A stretch of DNA of 5,372 bases, from contig CALNBU010000430.1 in the NCBI GenBank assembly GCA_937875615.1, positions 1-5,372 of the forward strand. The letters are read 5' to 3'. Both the position numbers and the translations under genes were made by a program. The notes beneath the pieces were generated by a model. That model saw only the letters and a program-made list of their open reading frames with translations, did not search any database and was not told the origin of the DNA. Origin of the DNA: an uncultured Archangium sp. Lineage in GTDB: Bacteria; Myxococcota; Myxococcia; Myxococcales; Myxococcaceae. Positions 1-5,372 of the stretch are shown piece after piece; the first letter of the stretch is position 1, and every line of letters starts with the position of its first letter.

Positions 1-1
1 C

Positions 2-778
2 GCCAGGGCGCACAACTGCCGCAACTGCGGCAGCCCCCTCGACGGGGCGCAGCAGGTGGGGCGCGCCGCCGACCAGGCGCAGACCGCTCCGCCGCCGCGC
101 ACCGTCGCCGCGCCGGGCGCGCCCACCGCCGGGAAGAAGTCTTCGGTGTGGAAATGGGTGGCCATCGCCGGCGGCCTCATCGGCGTGCTGTTGCTCTTCT
201 GTTGCCTCAGCGCGCTGTGGACGAAGGACCAGGCCGTCACCGTGGTGGCGCACGAGTGGGAGCGCACCGTGGACATCGAGCGCTTCAGCGCGGTGTCGGA
301 CAGCGCCTGGTGCAGCAGCATGCCCTCGGGCGCGTACAGCATCACCAGGAAGCGCGAGCGCAGCGGCACCAACAAGGTCCCCGACGGCCAGACCTGCACC
401 ACGCGCAACGTGGACCGCGGCGACGGCACCTTCGAGCGGCGCGAGGAGTGCCGCACGAAGTACCGCGACGAGCCCGAGTACGACGAGAAGTGCTACTTCA
501 CCATCGACCGCTGGGCCCACGCGCGCACCGCGAAGCTGAACGACACCGGCCTCACGCCGCTGTGGCCGACGGCGGGCGCCCTGCGCGGCGGCACCGGCCT
601 CGTCGCCGAGCGCGAGGGCAAGCGCGGCGAGACGTACCGGCTGCGGCTCCAGGGCGCCGACGGGAAGGCCTACGACTGCGCGCTGCCCGAGGCGAAGTGG
701 GCGCAGGTGCCTGACGGCCTCAAGAAGCAGATTCCCATCACCGTCATCGGAGACGTCCCGGAGTGCGACAAGCTGTGA
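2..778 (+). CDS. Zinc-ribbon, single-pass membrane protein of unknown function (5' end outside window)
   Basis: The reading frame is open from base 2, so the true start lies upstream; a GTG at 56 is in frame but would discard the zinc-knuckle. The first visible residues contain NCRNCGSPL (window codons 5-13), which looks like the second CxxC knuckle of a two-knuckle zinc ribbon; the first would be upstream. A Pro/Ala-rich linker follows, then one membrane helix at about codons 52-73 (starting WVAIAGGLIGVLLLF), preceded by basic residues (GKK), which favours a cytoplasmic N-terminus. The remaining ~185 residues form a soluble, probably periplasmic domain that opens with a VVAHEWERTVDIERF segment and carries several cysteines (for example in TCTTR, EECRTK, EKCYF, YDCAL, PECDKL). 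This ribbon-helix-domain layout recurs in bacterial hypothetical proteins. I know no function for it, and a sensory or envelope-stress role would be a guess. The stop overlaps the next gene. Confidence 0.9.
   Translation, partial: ARAHNCRNCGSPLDGAQQVGRAADQAQTAPPPRTVAAPGAPTAGKKSSVWKWVAIAGGLIGVLLLFCCLSALWTKDQAVTVVAHEWERTVDIERFSAVSDSAWCSSMPSGAYSITRKRERSGTNKVPDGQTCTTRNVDRGDGTFERREECRTKYRDEPEYDEKCYFTIDRWAHARTAKLNDTGLTPLWPTAGALRGGTGLVAEREGKRGETYRLRLQGADGKAYDCALPEAKWAQVPDGLKKQIPITVIGDVPECDKL
759..777 (+). promoter_or_regulatory. Ribosome site and GTGA stop/start overlap that decide the start
   Basis: CGGAG at 759-763 is followed 11 bases later by GTG at 775-777, which shares bases with the TGA stop at 776-778 of the preceding gene. 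The overlap implies that ribosomes finishing the zinc-ribbon protein restart on the small membrane protein, so the two should be made in a coordinated ratio. Confidence 0.5.
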
Positions 779-1065
779 AGGAAGCGACCCGACCCGCGGA
801 CGGGCTCTCGATTCTGGCGCTGGCGTCCTCCATCGCGGCGCTGGTGCTGATGCTGTTCTCCATCATGCCGCTGCTGGCGCTGTGCCTTGGGCCGCTCTCC
901 GTGTTGAGCGCCGCGGTGGCGGTGGTGAGCGCGCTGGCCAGCCTGGTGCGCACCACGCTCAAACCGGAGCTCGACGGGCGCTGGCAGGCCCTCGCCGCGC
1001 TGACGTTGATGACGGTGTGGGGCGCCGGGGCGTGGATTCTCTTCAGCGTGGTCAGCCGGCACTGA
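775..1065 (+). CDS. Small three-helix membrane protein, DUF4190-like
   Basis: This encodes 96 residues, mostly hydrophobic. Helices are predicted at about 11-31 (LSILALASSIAALVLMLFSI), 33-58 and 72-93, with one polar loop (RTTLKPELDGRW, 59-70). I chose the GTG at 775 because it overlaps the previous stop as GTGA, the usual sign of translational coupling, and has GGAG at 760-763, 11 bases upstream. An alternative GTG at 763 would add four residues but lacks a clear ribosome site. The Ala/Gly-rich first two helices resemble DUF4190-type small membrane proteins, which have no known activity and often occur with zinc-ribbon proteins such as the one upstream. Because it also sits just before a large Ala/Gly-rich hydrophobic protein, an immunity-type role is possible but unproven. 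Confidence 0.75.
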   Translation: MKEATRPADGLSILALASSIAALVLMLFSIMPLLALCLGPLSVLSAAVAVVSALASLVRTTLKPELDGRWQALAALTLMTVWGAGAWILFSVVSRH

Positions 1066-1075
1066 AGAGGCAACT

Positions 1076-1088
1076 CGGAGCACCTCCG
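1076..1088 (+). other. Small perfect hairpin in the 40-bp gap before the 456-residue gene
   Basis: CGGAG at 1076-1080 pairs with CTCCG at 1084-1088 across a three-base loop (CAC). The left arm holds the only Shine-Dalgarno-like GGAG in the gap, so the hairpin could hide it. It is short, sits 17 bases before the start codon, and may be chance in such GC-rich DNA. Confidence 0.25.
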
Positions 1089-1105
1089 CGCCGATACACC
1101 TACCC

Positions 1106-2476
1106 GTGAAGACCGACGCGACCGACCGGAGCCGCCACAGCAGCCCTTCCCCCAGCGTGGAGCGCGCGAAGCCCGCAGCGCCCGCGCCCACCGAGCAGGA
1201 GGTGACCCTCGACCGCCGCGCGCAGCGCAACCTGAGCAACCTCACCGGCGCCAGCAACTTCAGCTCCCCCAACCTGCCGGCGGTGGGCGGCGTGGCCTCG
1301 AAGCAGTCCACGGGCGCCATCGACGAGCAGCGCGGCTACGACGCCTGGAACAAGGTCGAAGAAATCAAGCAGGGCCTCTTCGAGCGCACCACCGCGGTGC
1401 AGAGCGTCGAGCTGCGGGTGCAGGAGGCCGAGGCGACGCTCGCCCAGCACCTCACCCACCTCGAGGGCAGCCTGACGCAGGAGCAGCTGCAGGCCTACGC
1501 CGACGACTACCGCCGCGACAACCCGGTGTACGCCGAGGCCAGGGCCACGGCCGAGGAGCTGGCCAGCTACCTCGCCGAGAGCGTCGGCCCCCTGGCCCAG
1601 GCCGAGGCCGACATCGCGGCGTTTCATCCGTACCCGACGATGTACCGGCCCGGCGACGTCAAGGCGCAGCTCGACCAGACCGTGCGGGCGCTCGACCTCC
1701 ACATCTCGGGCTCATCGACGGGCTCGGCCGCGCTCGGCGACACGCTCACCACCATCAGCCTGGCGGCGACGGCGGGCGGCGCCGTGGCGTCGGGCCTCGC
1801 CGACCTGGCCCCCGGCCTCAAGACGCTGGCCTCCCGCGCCGGCACCGCCTTCGGCCTGGTGGGCGGCCTCGCCGACACCGCCTCCGCCCTCGGGCGCATC
1901 GCCTCGGGTGACGGACGGACCGAGCACTACGTGGGCGCGGCGGCCGGCGCCGTCGCCATCGCCAAGGTGGCGGGGGTCGCGGTGAGCGCGCCGGTGAGCG
2001 TCATCGCCACCGCCGTCGGGCTGGTGGCCACCGGCGTCTCCGCGTACCGCGACAACGAGGAGCGCGTCGCCGACATGAGCGCCCGGCTCTCCGAGCTGGG
2101 CCTCAGCGCCGACCAGTCCGAGGCGCTGGCGCGCAGCAACCCCGCCGCCATCAAGGCGCTGAGCGAGGCCGGCTATTCGCCCGAGCACATCCAGCGCCTC
2201 GCCGAGGTGATGGCCACCCCCTCGATGCTGAGTGTCCACCCGAGCGACGCGCAGTTCTTCGACCGGGTGATGCGTGACTTCGGGCGCTCCCCCGAAGAGG
2301 CGGTGCAGATGCTGGAGCAGCTGGGCGACGAGCTCGCTGCGCGCAGCGCCTGGGCGCTGTCTCGGGTCGGCGGCCTCGGCGGCAAGACGACCGAGGACCA
2401 CCTGCTCGAGGTGCGCAGCGGCTGGGGCATCGCCGACGACCTGCGCGGAGTGCTGCTCGAGGCGCTCGGCGGCTGA
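1106..2476 (+). CDS. 456-residue orphan protein: coiled coil, two Ala/Gly-rich hydrophobic stretches, C-terminal helical repeats
   Basis: I do not recognise the family. Residues 1-70 are rich in Ser, Pro, Ala and Thr and probably disordered, with no signal peptide. Residues ~74-172 are charged, helical and probably coiled-coil (for example VELRVQEAEATLAQHL). Residues ~210-262 and ~276-313 are Ala/Gly-rich and hydrophobic; the second (such as GAAAGAVAIAKVAGVAV) has small-residue spacing typical of membrane-inserting helices. Residues 328-406 contain three degenerate repeats of a G-x-S-[AP]-[DE] turn leading into a helix. The GTG at 1106 is the only good start: no start codon was seen in the in-frame codons between the previous stop and 1106. 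The GGAG at 1077-1080 is 25 bases away, so initiation looks weak. Codon use matches the neighbours. Possible roles are a membrane-active secreted effector or a translocator-like protein; both are inference. Confidence 0.85.
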   Translation: MKTDATDRSRHSSPSPSVERAKPAAPAPTEQEVTLDRRAQRNLSNLTGASNFSSPNLPAVGGVASKQSTGAIDEQRGYDAWNKVEEIKQGLFERTTAVQSVELRVQEAEATLAQHLTHLEGSLTQEQLQAYADDYRRDNPVYAEARATAEELASYLAESVGPLAQAEADIAAFHPYPTMYRPGDVKAQLDQTVRALDLHISGSSTGSAALGDTLTTISLAATAGGAVASGLADLAPGLKTLASRAGTAFGLVGGLADTASALGRIASGDGRTEHYVGAAAGAVAIAKVAGVAVSAPVSVIATAVGLVATGVSAYRDNEERVADMSARLSELGLSADQSEALARSNPAAIKALSEAGYSPEHIQRLAEVMATPSMLSVHPSDAQFFDRVMRDFGRSPEEAVQMLEQLGDELAARSAWALSRVGGLGGKTTEDHLLEVRSGWGIADDLRGVLLEALGG

Positions 2477-2486
2477 CCTCGCCCCG

Positions 2487-3668
2487 TCAACGGCGACTGC
2501 AGCTGGGCGACGTGCAGAGGCCGCTGTCGCACGTGCTGCTCTGGCATTCGTCGGAACTCTCGCAGCTCACGCCTGCGGCTTTTTGAGGCGTGCATCGGTT
2601 GTCGTACGAGCAATACAGCCCGTCGCCGCACACGTCTGAGGACAAGCAACCGTCGCCCTCCAGGAGCCTGGTGCGACACTCGCCGAGGGCGCCGTCGGTG
2701 GCGGCGCAGAACAAGCCCACGGCGCACTGCGAGCCCTCCTCACACGCCGCGCCCGTGCCGCGCAGCGGCGCGCAGGTGCCCACCGTCGTCGAGCCCGGGC
2801 GGTTGCAGAACAGGCCGATGTCACACGAGCGAAAGGTCGCCGCTTCACAGGTGGCGCCGGCCTTCCCGATGTGTGGCTCACACCTGCCGGCGACGCAGCT
2901 GAGGCCGGCGAGACACTCGCCGGGCCCACCGCACAGCCCACCCGCCGTGAGCCGCCTGGCGCAGGTCGCACCGGCGCAGCGCAGGCCGACGGAGCACGCG
3001 CGCTGCGGGCCACACGGCTCATCGAGCCCCGCGTAGTACGTGGTCTTCGTGCACACCTCGGCCGCCGTGCACACCAGCCCCTCCTGACAGCTCTGACTGA
3101 AGAAGGCGCCCGACAGCGCCGCGCACGACGCGCCCTCCGCGACGTACGGGCGGCAGACGCCACCGTACGCGTAGCCGCCAGCGACGCATTCCTGGAGATA
3201 CTGGATGACCGTCTCGCCCAGCGGCACGCGGGGCGTGCACACGCCGGGGCAGCTCGAGCGGGTGTCACAGTAGAGGTCCGCCAGGCAGTCCGAAGAGGCG
3301 AAGCAGCTGGCCCCATTGGCGCCAGAGCCAGCGGTCTCCGGGCAGGTAATGAAGTCGTTACAACCGCCGCCGCGCCAACGTTTCACACAGGCCGGCGCGC
3401 CCGCGAGCTCGGCCGCAGACCAGCTGCTGGTGGCGCATTGGGCGGGCAGCATCGCTCTCCGGTGCGCGGCGTACTCTTCCGTCATCCAGACGCAGCGCTC
3501 GTAGAAGTCCAGCTCCGCGCCCTTGACGGCCTCGCAGGCCTCAGGCCCGTTCTTCGGCGTCGGCACCTCCGGTTCCTCTTCGCGACAAGCGCTGCCCTTG
3601 CACGGCGAGACAGCGCACCCCATAAAAAATGAAGACACGACCACCACACACACCACCAGTGTACGCAT
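2487..3668 (-). CDS. Cysteine-rich lipoprotein with eight Dickkopf-like repeats
   Basis: This encodes 393 residues. The ATG at 3668 is chosen over upstream in-frame starts because AAGGAG sits five bases before it and a lipoprotein signal follows: MRT, a hydrophobic run, then FMGC with the acylated Cys at residue 18. The lipobox is slightly off consensus (Phe at -3, Met at -2). A Glu/Pro linker (29-43) leads to a domain at 45-112 with six cysteines (45, 59, 78, 94, 103, 109). From ~119 to the end there are eight units of mostly four cysteines spaced C-x5-C-x5-C-x4-C, usually with [DG]-[LI]-x-C before the third Cys. The clearest are Cys 219/225/231/236 and 246/252/258/263. From Cys18 on, 45 of 376 residues are Cys. 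Such proteins are common in myxobacteria and are annotated as Dickkopf N-terminal cysteine-rich domain proteins of unknown role. It is probably an outer-membrane or surface protein with paired disulfides. Confidence 0.92.
   Translation of the reverse strand: MRTLVVCVVVVSSFFMGCAVSPCKGSACREEEPEVPTPKNGPEACEAVKGAELDFYERCVWMTEEYAAHRRAMLPAQCATSSWSAAELAGAPACVKRWRGGGCNDFITCPETAGSGANGASCFASSDCLADLYCDTRSSCPGVCTPRVPLGETVIQYLQECVAGGYAYGGVCRPYVAEGASCAALSGAFFSQSCQEGLVCTAAEVCTKTTYYAGLDEPCGPQRACSVGLRCAGATCARRLTAGGLCGGPGECLAGLSCVAGRCEPHIGKAGATCEAATFRSCDIGLFCNRPGSTTVGTCAPLRGTGAACEEGSQCAVGLFCAATDGALGECRTRLLEGDGCLSSDVCGDGLYCSYDNRCTPQKAAGVSCESSDECQSSTCDSGLCTSPSCSRR
2561..2584 (+). terminator. Possible intrinsic terminator for the plus-strand genes, inside the opposing coding region
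   Basis: CGCAG at 2561-2565 pairs with CTGCG at 2573-2577 over a seven-base loop, followed by GC and five T residues at 2580-2584. It lies 84 bases after the stop of the 456-residue gene in the correct orientation. On the other strand these bases encode part of the C-terminal repeats of the lipoprotein (reading KAAGVSC). The stem is only five pairs and the T run is short, so it may be weak or accidental. However, T runs are rare in this window, and no other candidate follows the gene. Confidence 0.35.
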
Positions 3669-3816
3669 GACTGCTCCTTGGTTGACGACACACGAGACGC
3701 CGCCGCGCGCGCAGCTCACAGAGAGCCACCCACGCGGCGAAACCGCAGACCCACCCCTCCCAACCCCACACATGTCGTCCGTCTTAGCGACTTTTGGAGC
3801 CGTCGCGCAAAACCTG
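3669..3816 (-). promoter_or_regulatory. 148-bp gap expected to hold the lipoprotein promoter
   Basis: This is the only gap over 50 bp in the window. It separates the aminotransferase stop from the lipoprotein start. I see no clear -35/-10 pair. On the minus strand TGGC at 3728-3725 is spaced from GCT at 3715-3713 as in a -24/-12 sigma-54 promoter (GG and GC ten bases apart), but the rest of the match is poor. A weak five-pair stem (3787-3791 with 3802-3806) follows the aminotransferase stop without a T run, so no intrinsic terminator is evident and read-through is possible. Confidence 0.3.
3674..3679 (-). promoter_or_regulatory. Strong ribosome binding site fixing the lipoprotein start
   Basis: Read on the minus strand the bases are AAGGAG, five bases before the ATG at 3668. 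The longer in-frame version starting at 3773 has no lipoprotein signal at its N-terminus, so this site decides the start. Confidence 0.8.
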
Positions 3817-5181
3817 TCAGCCCTCGAAGGCCTCGTCGGTGAGGTCCAGCCCGCGGTCGACGATGGCGAACGCGTCCTTGAGCTGCGCCTCGGTGATGGT
3901 CAGCGGCGGGTTGCAGGTGAAGTTGTTCCACCGCGTGAAGGTGAAGAGCCCGTTGTCACGGAAGAAGGCCGCCAGCTTTGCCATCGCCGGGTGGCTGCCG
4001 TTGTAGGGGGCCAGCGGCTCGTTCTTCGAGTTCTTCCGCAGATCAATCATCCCGAAGAGGCCCAGGTTGCGCCCCTCGAGCATCGACACGTGCTTCTTCT
4101 GCAGCCGGTCCATCTCGCTGCGCATCACGGCGCCCAGCTTCGCGGAGTTCTCCACCAGCTTCTCGTCGAGGGTGACGCGCAGCACCGCCTCGGCCGTCGC
4201 CAACCCCACCGGGTGTGAGTTGTAGGTGAGGCCACCCCAGTACACGTTCTTCTGGAAGTGCTCGTGGATGGCCTTCTTCATGCCCACCGCGCCCAGCGGG
4301 AAGTACGAGGAGGTCAGGCCCTTGGCCATGGTGACCAGGTCGGGCGTCACCTCGAAGTGCTCGTAGGCCATCATCTTGCCGGTGCGGCCCATGCCGGCCA
4401 TCACCTCGTCGCAGATGAGCAGGATGCCGTACTTGTCGAGCAGCGCGCGCAGGCCCTTGAACCAGCCCTTCGGCGGCACCAGCACGCCGTTGGTGCCGGT
4501 CACCGTCTCTACAATCATCGCGGCGATGGTGTGCGGGCCCTCGTACTTGATGGTCTCCTCGAGGTACGTGAGGTGGTTGGCGCAGCGCTCCTCCTCGGTC
4601 TTGCCGAAGGAGTAGTCGTAGGGCGTGGGGTCCATCACGTGGATGATGCCCGGCGACGCGGGCTCGCTGGCCCAGCGGCGCGGGTCTCCGGTGAGCGACA
4701 TCGTGAGCTGCGTGCCGCCGTGGTAGCTGCGGTAGCGCGCGAGAATCTTCTGCCGGCCGGTGAAGAGCCGCGCCATCTTGACCGCGTTCTCGTTGGCCTC
4801 GGCGCCGCCCAGGGTGAAGAAGAACGACGACATGCCGGGGACCAACTCGGAGAGCAGCTTGCCCAGGCGCGCGCGCACCTGCGTGGCCGTCTGCGGGTAG
4901 ACGAAGATGAGCTCGTCGAGCTGCCGCTTCATGGCGGCGATGACGCGCGGGTGCGCGTGGCCCACCAGCACGCTCATCAGCTGCGCGTTGAAGTCGATGA
5001 TGCGCTGCCCCTCGGGCGTGTAGAGGTAGATGCCCTCGGCGCGCGCGATGGGGAGCGGGTTGACGGTGTTGCCCGCCGCCCAGGTGTAGAGCGTGTGCTC
5101 CTTGCACAGGTCCACCATCTGCTGCGTGGGCATGGGCTCGGCGGCGAACTCGTGGGGGTAACCGATGTATTCGTTGGCCAT
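3817..5181 (-). CDS. Class III PLP-dependent aminotransferase, probable omega-amino acid:pyruvate type
   Basis: This is a complete fold-type I aminotransferase of 454 residues, the usual length for the class. The ATG at 5181 has GAGGA seven bases upstream. Visible landmarks are a substrate-side N-terminal region with HTLYTWAAG and NPLPIARAEG (29-50), the phosphate-binding turn GGAEANENAVKMAR (125-138), the ring-stacking YHG (153-155), Glu225, the cofactor-nitrogen Asp in DEVMAGMGRTGK (258-269), the Schiff-base lysine in MAKGL (Lys287), and GLTYNSHP (317-324), whose Thr319 should touch the phosphate of the second subunit. It should move an amino group from an omega-amino acid to pyruvate or a 2-oxo acid in the cytoplasm. 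The semialdehyde dehydrogenase gene 26 bp upstream favours beta-alanine or 3-aminoisobutyrate as substrate. Taurine:pyruvate, GABA and diamine aminotransferases look alike in sequence, so the substrate is inference. Confidence 0.95.
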   Translation of the reverse strand: MANEYIGYPHEFAAEPMPTQQMVDLCKEHTLYTWAAGNTVNPLPIARAEGIYLYTPEGQRIIDFNAQLMSVLVGHAHPRVIAAMKRQLDELIFVYPQTATQVRARLGKLLSELVPGMSSFFFTLGGAEANENAVKMARLFTGRQKILARYRSYHGGTQLTMSLTGDPRRWASEPASPGIIHVMDPTPYDYSFGKTEEERCANHLTYLEETIKYEGPHTIAAMIVETVTGTNGVLVPPKGWFKGLRALLDKYGILLICDEVMAGMGRTGKMMAYEHFEVTPDLVTMAKGLTSSYFPLGAVGMKKAIHEHFQKNVYWGGLTYNSHPVGLATAEAVLRVTLDEKLVENSAKLGAVMRSEMDRLQKKHVSMLEGRNLGLFGMIDLRKNSKNEPLAPYNGSHPAMAKLAAFFRDNGLFTFTRWNNFTCNPPLTITEAQLKDAFAIVDRGLDLTDEAFEG

Positions 5182-5188
5182 GGTGGTG

Positions 5189-5193
5189 TCCTC
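5189..5193 (-). promoter_or_regulatory. Ribosome binding site of the aminotransferase
   Basis: GAGGA on the minus strand lies seven bases before the ATG at 5181, within the 26-bp gap after the dehydrogenase stop. This supports the 5181 start over an in-frame upstream start at 5244, which would overlap the dehydrogenase gene by 37 bases and add 21 residues (for example LRRQLDELTLRR) that do not look like this family. Confidence 0.7.
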
Positions 5194-5207
5194 GTCTCGA
5201 CGAAGGG

Positions 5208-5372
5208 TCAGCTCATCCAGCTGGCGTCGGAGGCGGCCGCCCACTTCTCGGTCACCTTGCGCGGGCGGCTCCAGAAGCGGAAGCCGTCCCAGCCGGTGAT
5301 GTCGCCGTGGCCGAACTTGGAGGCGTTGAAGCCGCCGAAGGAGAAGGGCTCGCGCGGCACCGGCACGCCCAC
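5208..5372 (-). CDS. mmsA: CoA-acylating (methyl)malonate-semialdehyde dehydrogenase, C-terminal 54 residues
   Basis: Only the 3' end lies in the window; the frame is open to the edge and stops at TGA (5210-5208). The residues read GVPVPREPFSFGG, then NASKFGHGDITGWDGFRFW and KVTEKW, ending in WMS. This fits the end of the aldehyde dehydrogenase superfamily, especially the MmsA branch: a P-x-P-F-S-F-G-G segment, then S-K-F-G, G-D, an aromatic/Gly stretch and a final T-x-K-W. MmsA-type enzymes turn methylmalonate or malonate semialdehyde into propionyl- or acetyl-CoA using NAD and CoA, in valine, beta-alanine, thymine and inositol breakdown. The catalytic Cys lies outside the window. Only 26 bp separate it from the aminotransferase, so the two are very likely cotranscribed. 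Another aldehyde dehydrogenase subfamily is possible from so short a piece. Confidence 0.9.
   Translation of the reverse strand: MGVPVPREPFSFGGFNASKFGHGDITGWDGFRFWSRPRKVTEKWAAASDASWMS

Noticed and set aside
670..1320. Open minus-strand frame spanning the junctions of the three plus-strand genes
   Set aside because: It crosses two gene boundaries, has biased low-complexity composition and no ribosome site, and conflicts with the GTGA-coupled genes.
1712..2401. Open minus-strand frame opposite the 456-residue gene
   Set aside because: It is rich in Gly, Arg and His with no recognisable motif. The plus-strand frame has coherent helices and repeats and continues the gene order.
2871..3632. Open frame of 253 codons on the plus strand opposite the lipoprotein
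   Set aside because: It is an Arg/Ala-rich low-complexity product opposite a gene with a lipobox, a strong ribosome site and regular cysteine repeats.
3693..3713. GC-alternating tract in the 148-bp gap as a structured regulatory element
   Set aside because: It is a short GCGCGC-type run expected by chance at this base composition, with no stable extended stem or repeat partner.
3787..3806. Stem-loop just after the aminotransferase stop as a terminator
   Set aside because: There are only five pairs around a ten-base loop, and no T run follows on the minus strand.
4043..5107. Long open frame of 354 codons on the minus strand in another frame of the aminotransferase
   Set aside because: Its product is dominated by Ala, Arg, His and Gly with no domain. 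It is a frame shadow caused by the high GC content, overlapping a clear enzyme gene.

Overview
The window is very GC-rich DNA with strong G/C preference at third codon positions. It is densely packed and carries six protein-coding genes, two of them cut by the window edges. A cysteine-rich Dickkopf-like repeat lipoprotein, a zinc-ribbon/membrane protein and a long alanine/glycine-rich orphan protein together suggest a myxobacterium (Myxococcota, probably the Myxococcus/Corallococcus/Stigmatella side). That assignment rests on gene style, not on a marker gene. No RNA gene, insertion sequence, CRISPR array or phage gene was seen.

Left half, plus strand (1-2476): (i) the 3' part of a zinc-ribbon, single-span membrane protein with a large non-cytoplasmic domain; (ii) a 96-residue three-helix membrane protein whose GTG start overlaps the previous stop (GTGA); (iii) after 40 bp, a 456-residue orphan protein. 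The orphan has a disordered Ser/Pro/Ala N-terminus, a probable coiled coil, two long Ala/Gly-rich hydrophobic stretches and a C-terminal helical region with three degenerate repeats. The tight spacing suggests one transcription unit. A hairpin followed by five T residues at 2561-2584 may terminate it, although it lies inside the opposing gene.

Right half, minus strand (5372-2487): the C-terminus of a CoA-acylating methylmalonate/malonate-semialdehyde dehydrogenase-type enzyme; 26 bp later a complete class III PLP aminotransferase of the omega-amino-acid type; then, after a 148-bp gap, a 393-residue cysteine-rich lipoprotein with eight small disulfide-type repeats. The first two very likely form a catabolic operon: the aminotransferase makes a semialdehyde from an omega-amino acid such as beta-alanine or 3-aminoisobutyrate, and the dehydrogenase converts it to acetyl-CoA or propionyl-CoA. 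The lipoprotein has its own strong ribosome binding site and looks functionally unrelated.

The two halves converge with only 10 bp between the stop codons at 2476 and 2487. The least explained part is the plus-strand cluster, especially the 456-residue protein beside a small three-helix membrane protein. This resembles the layout of a membrane-active effector and its immunity protein, but nothing in the sequence proves it.
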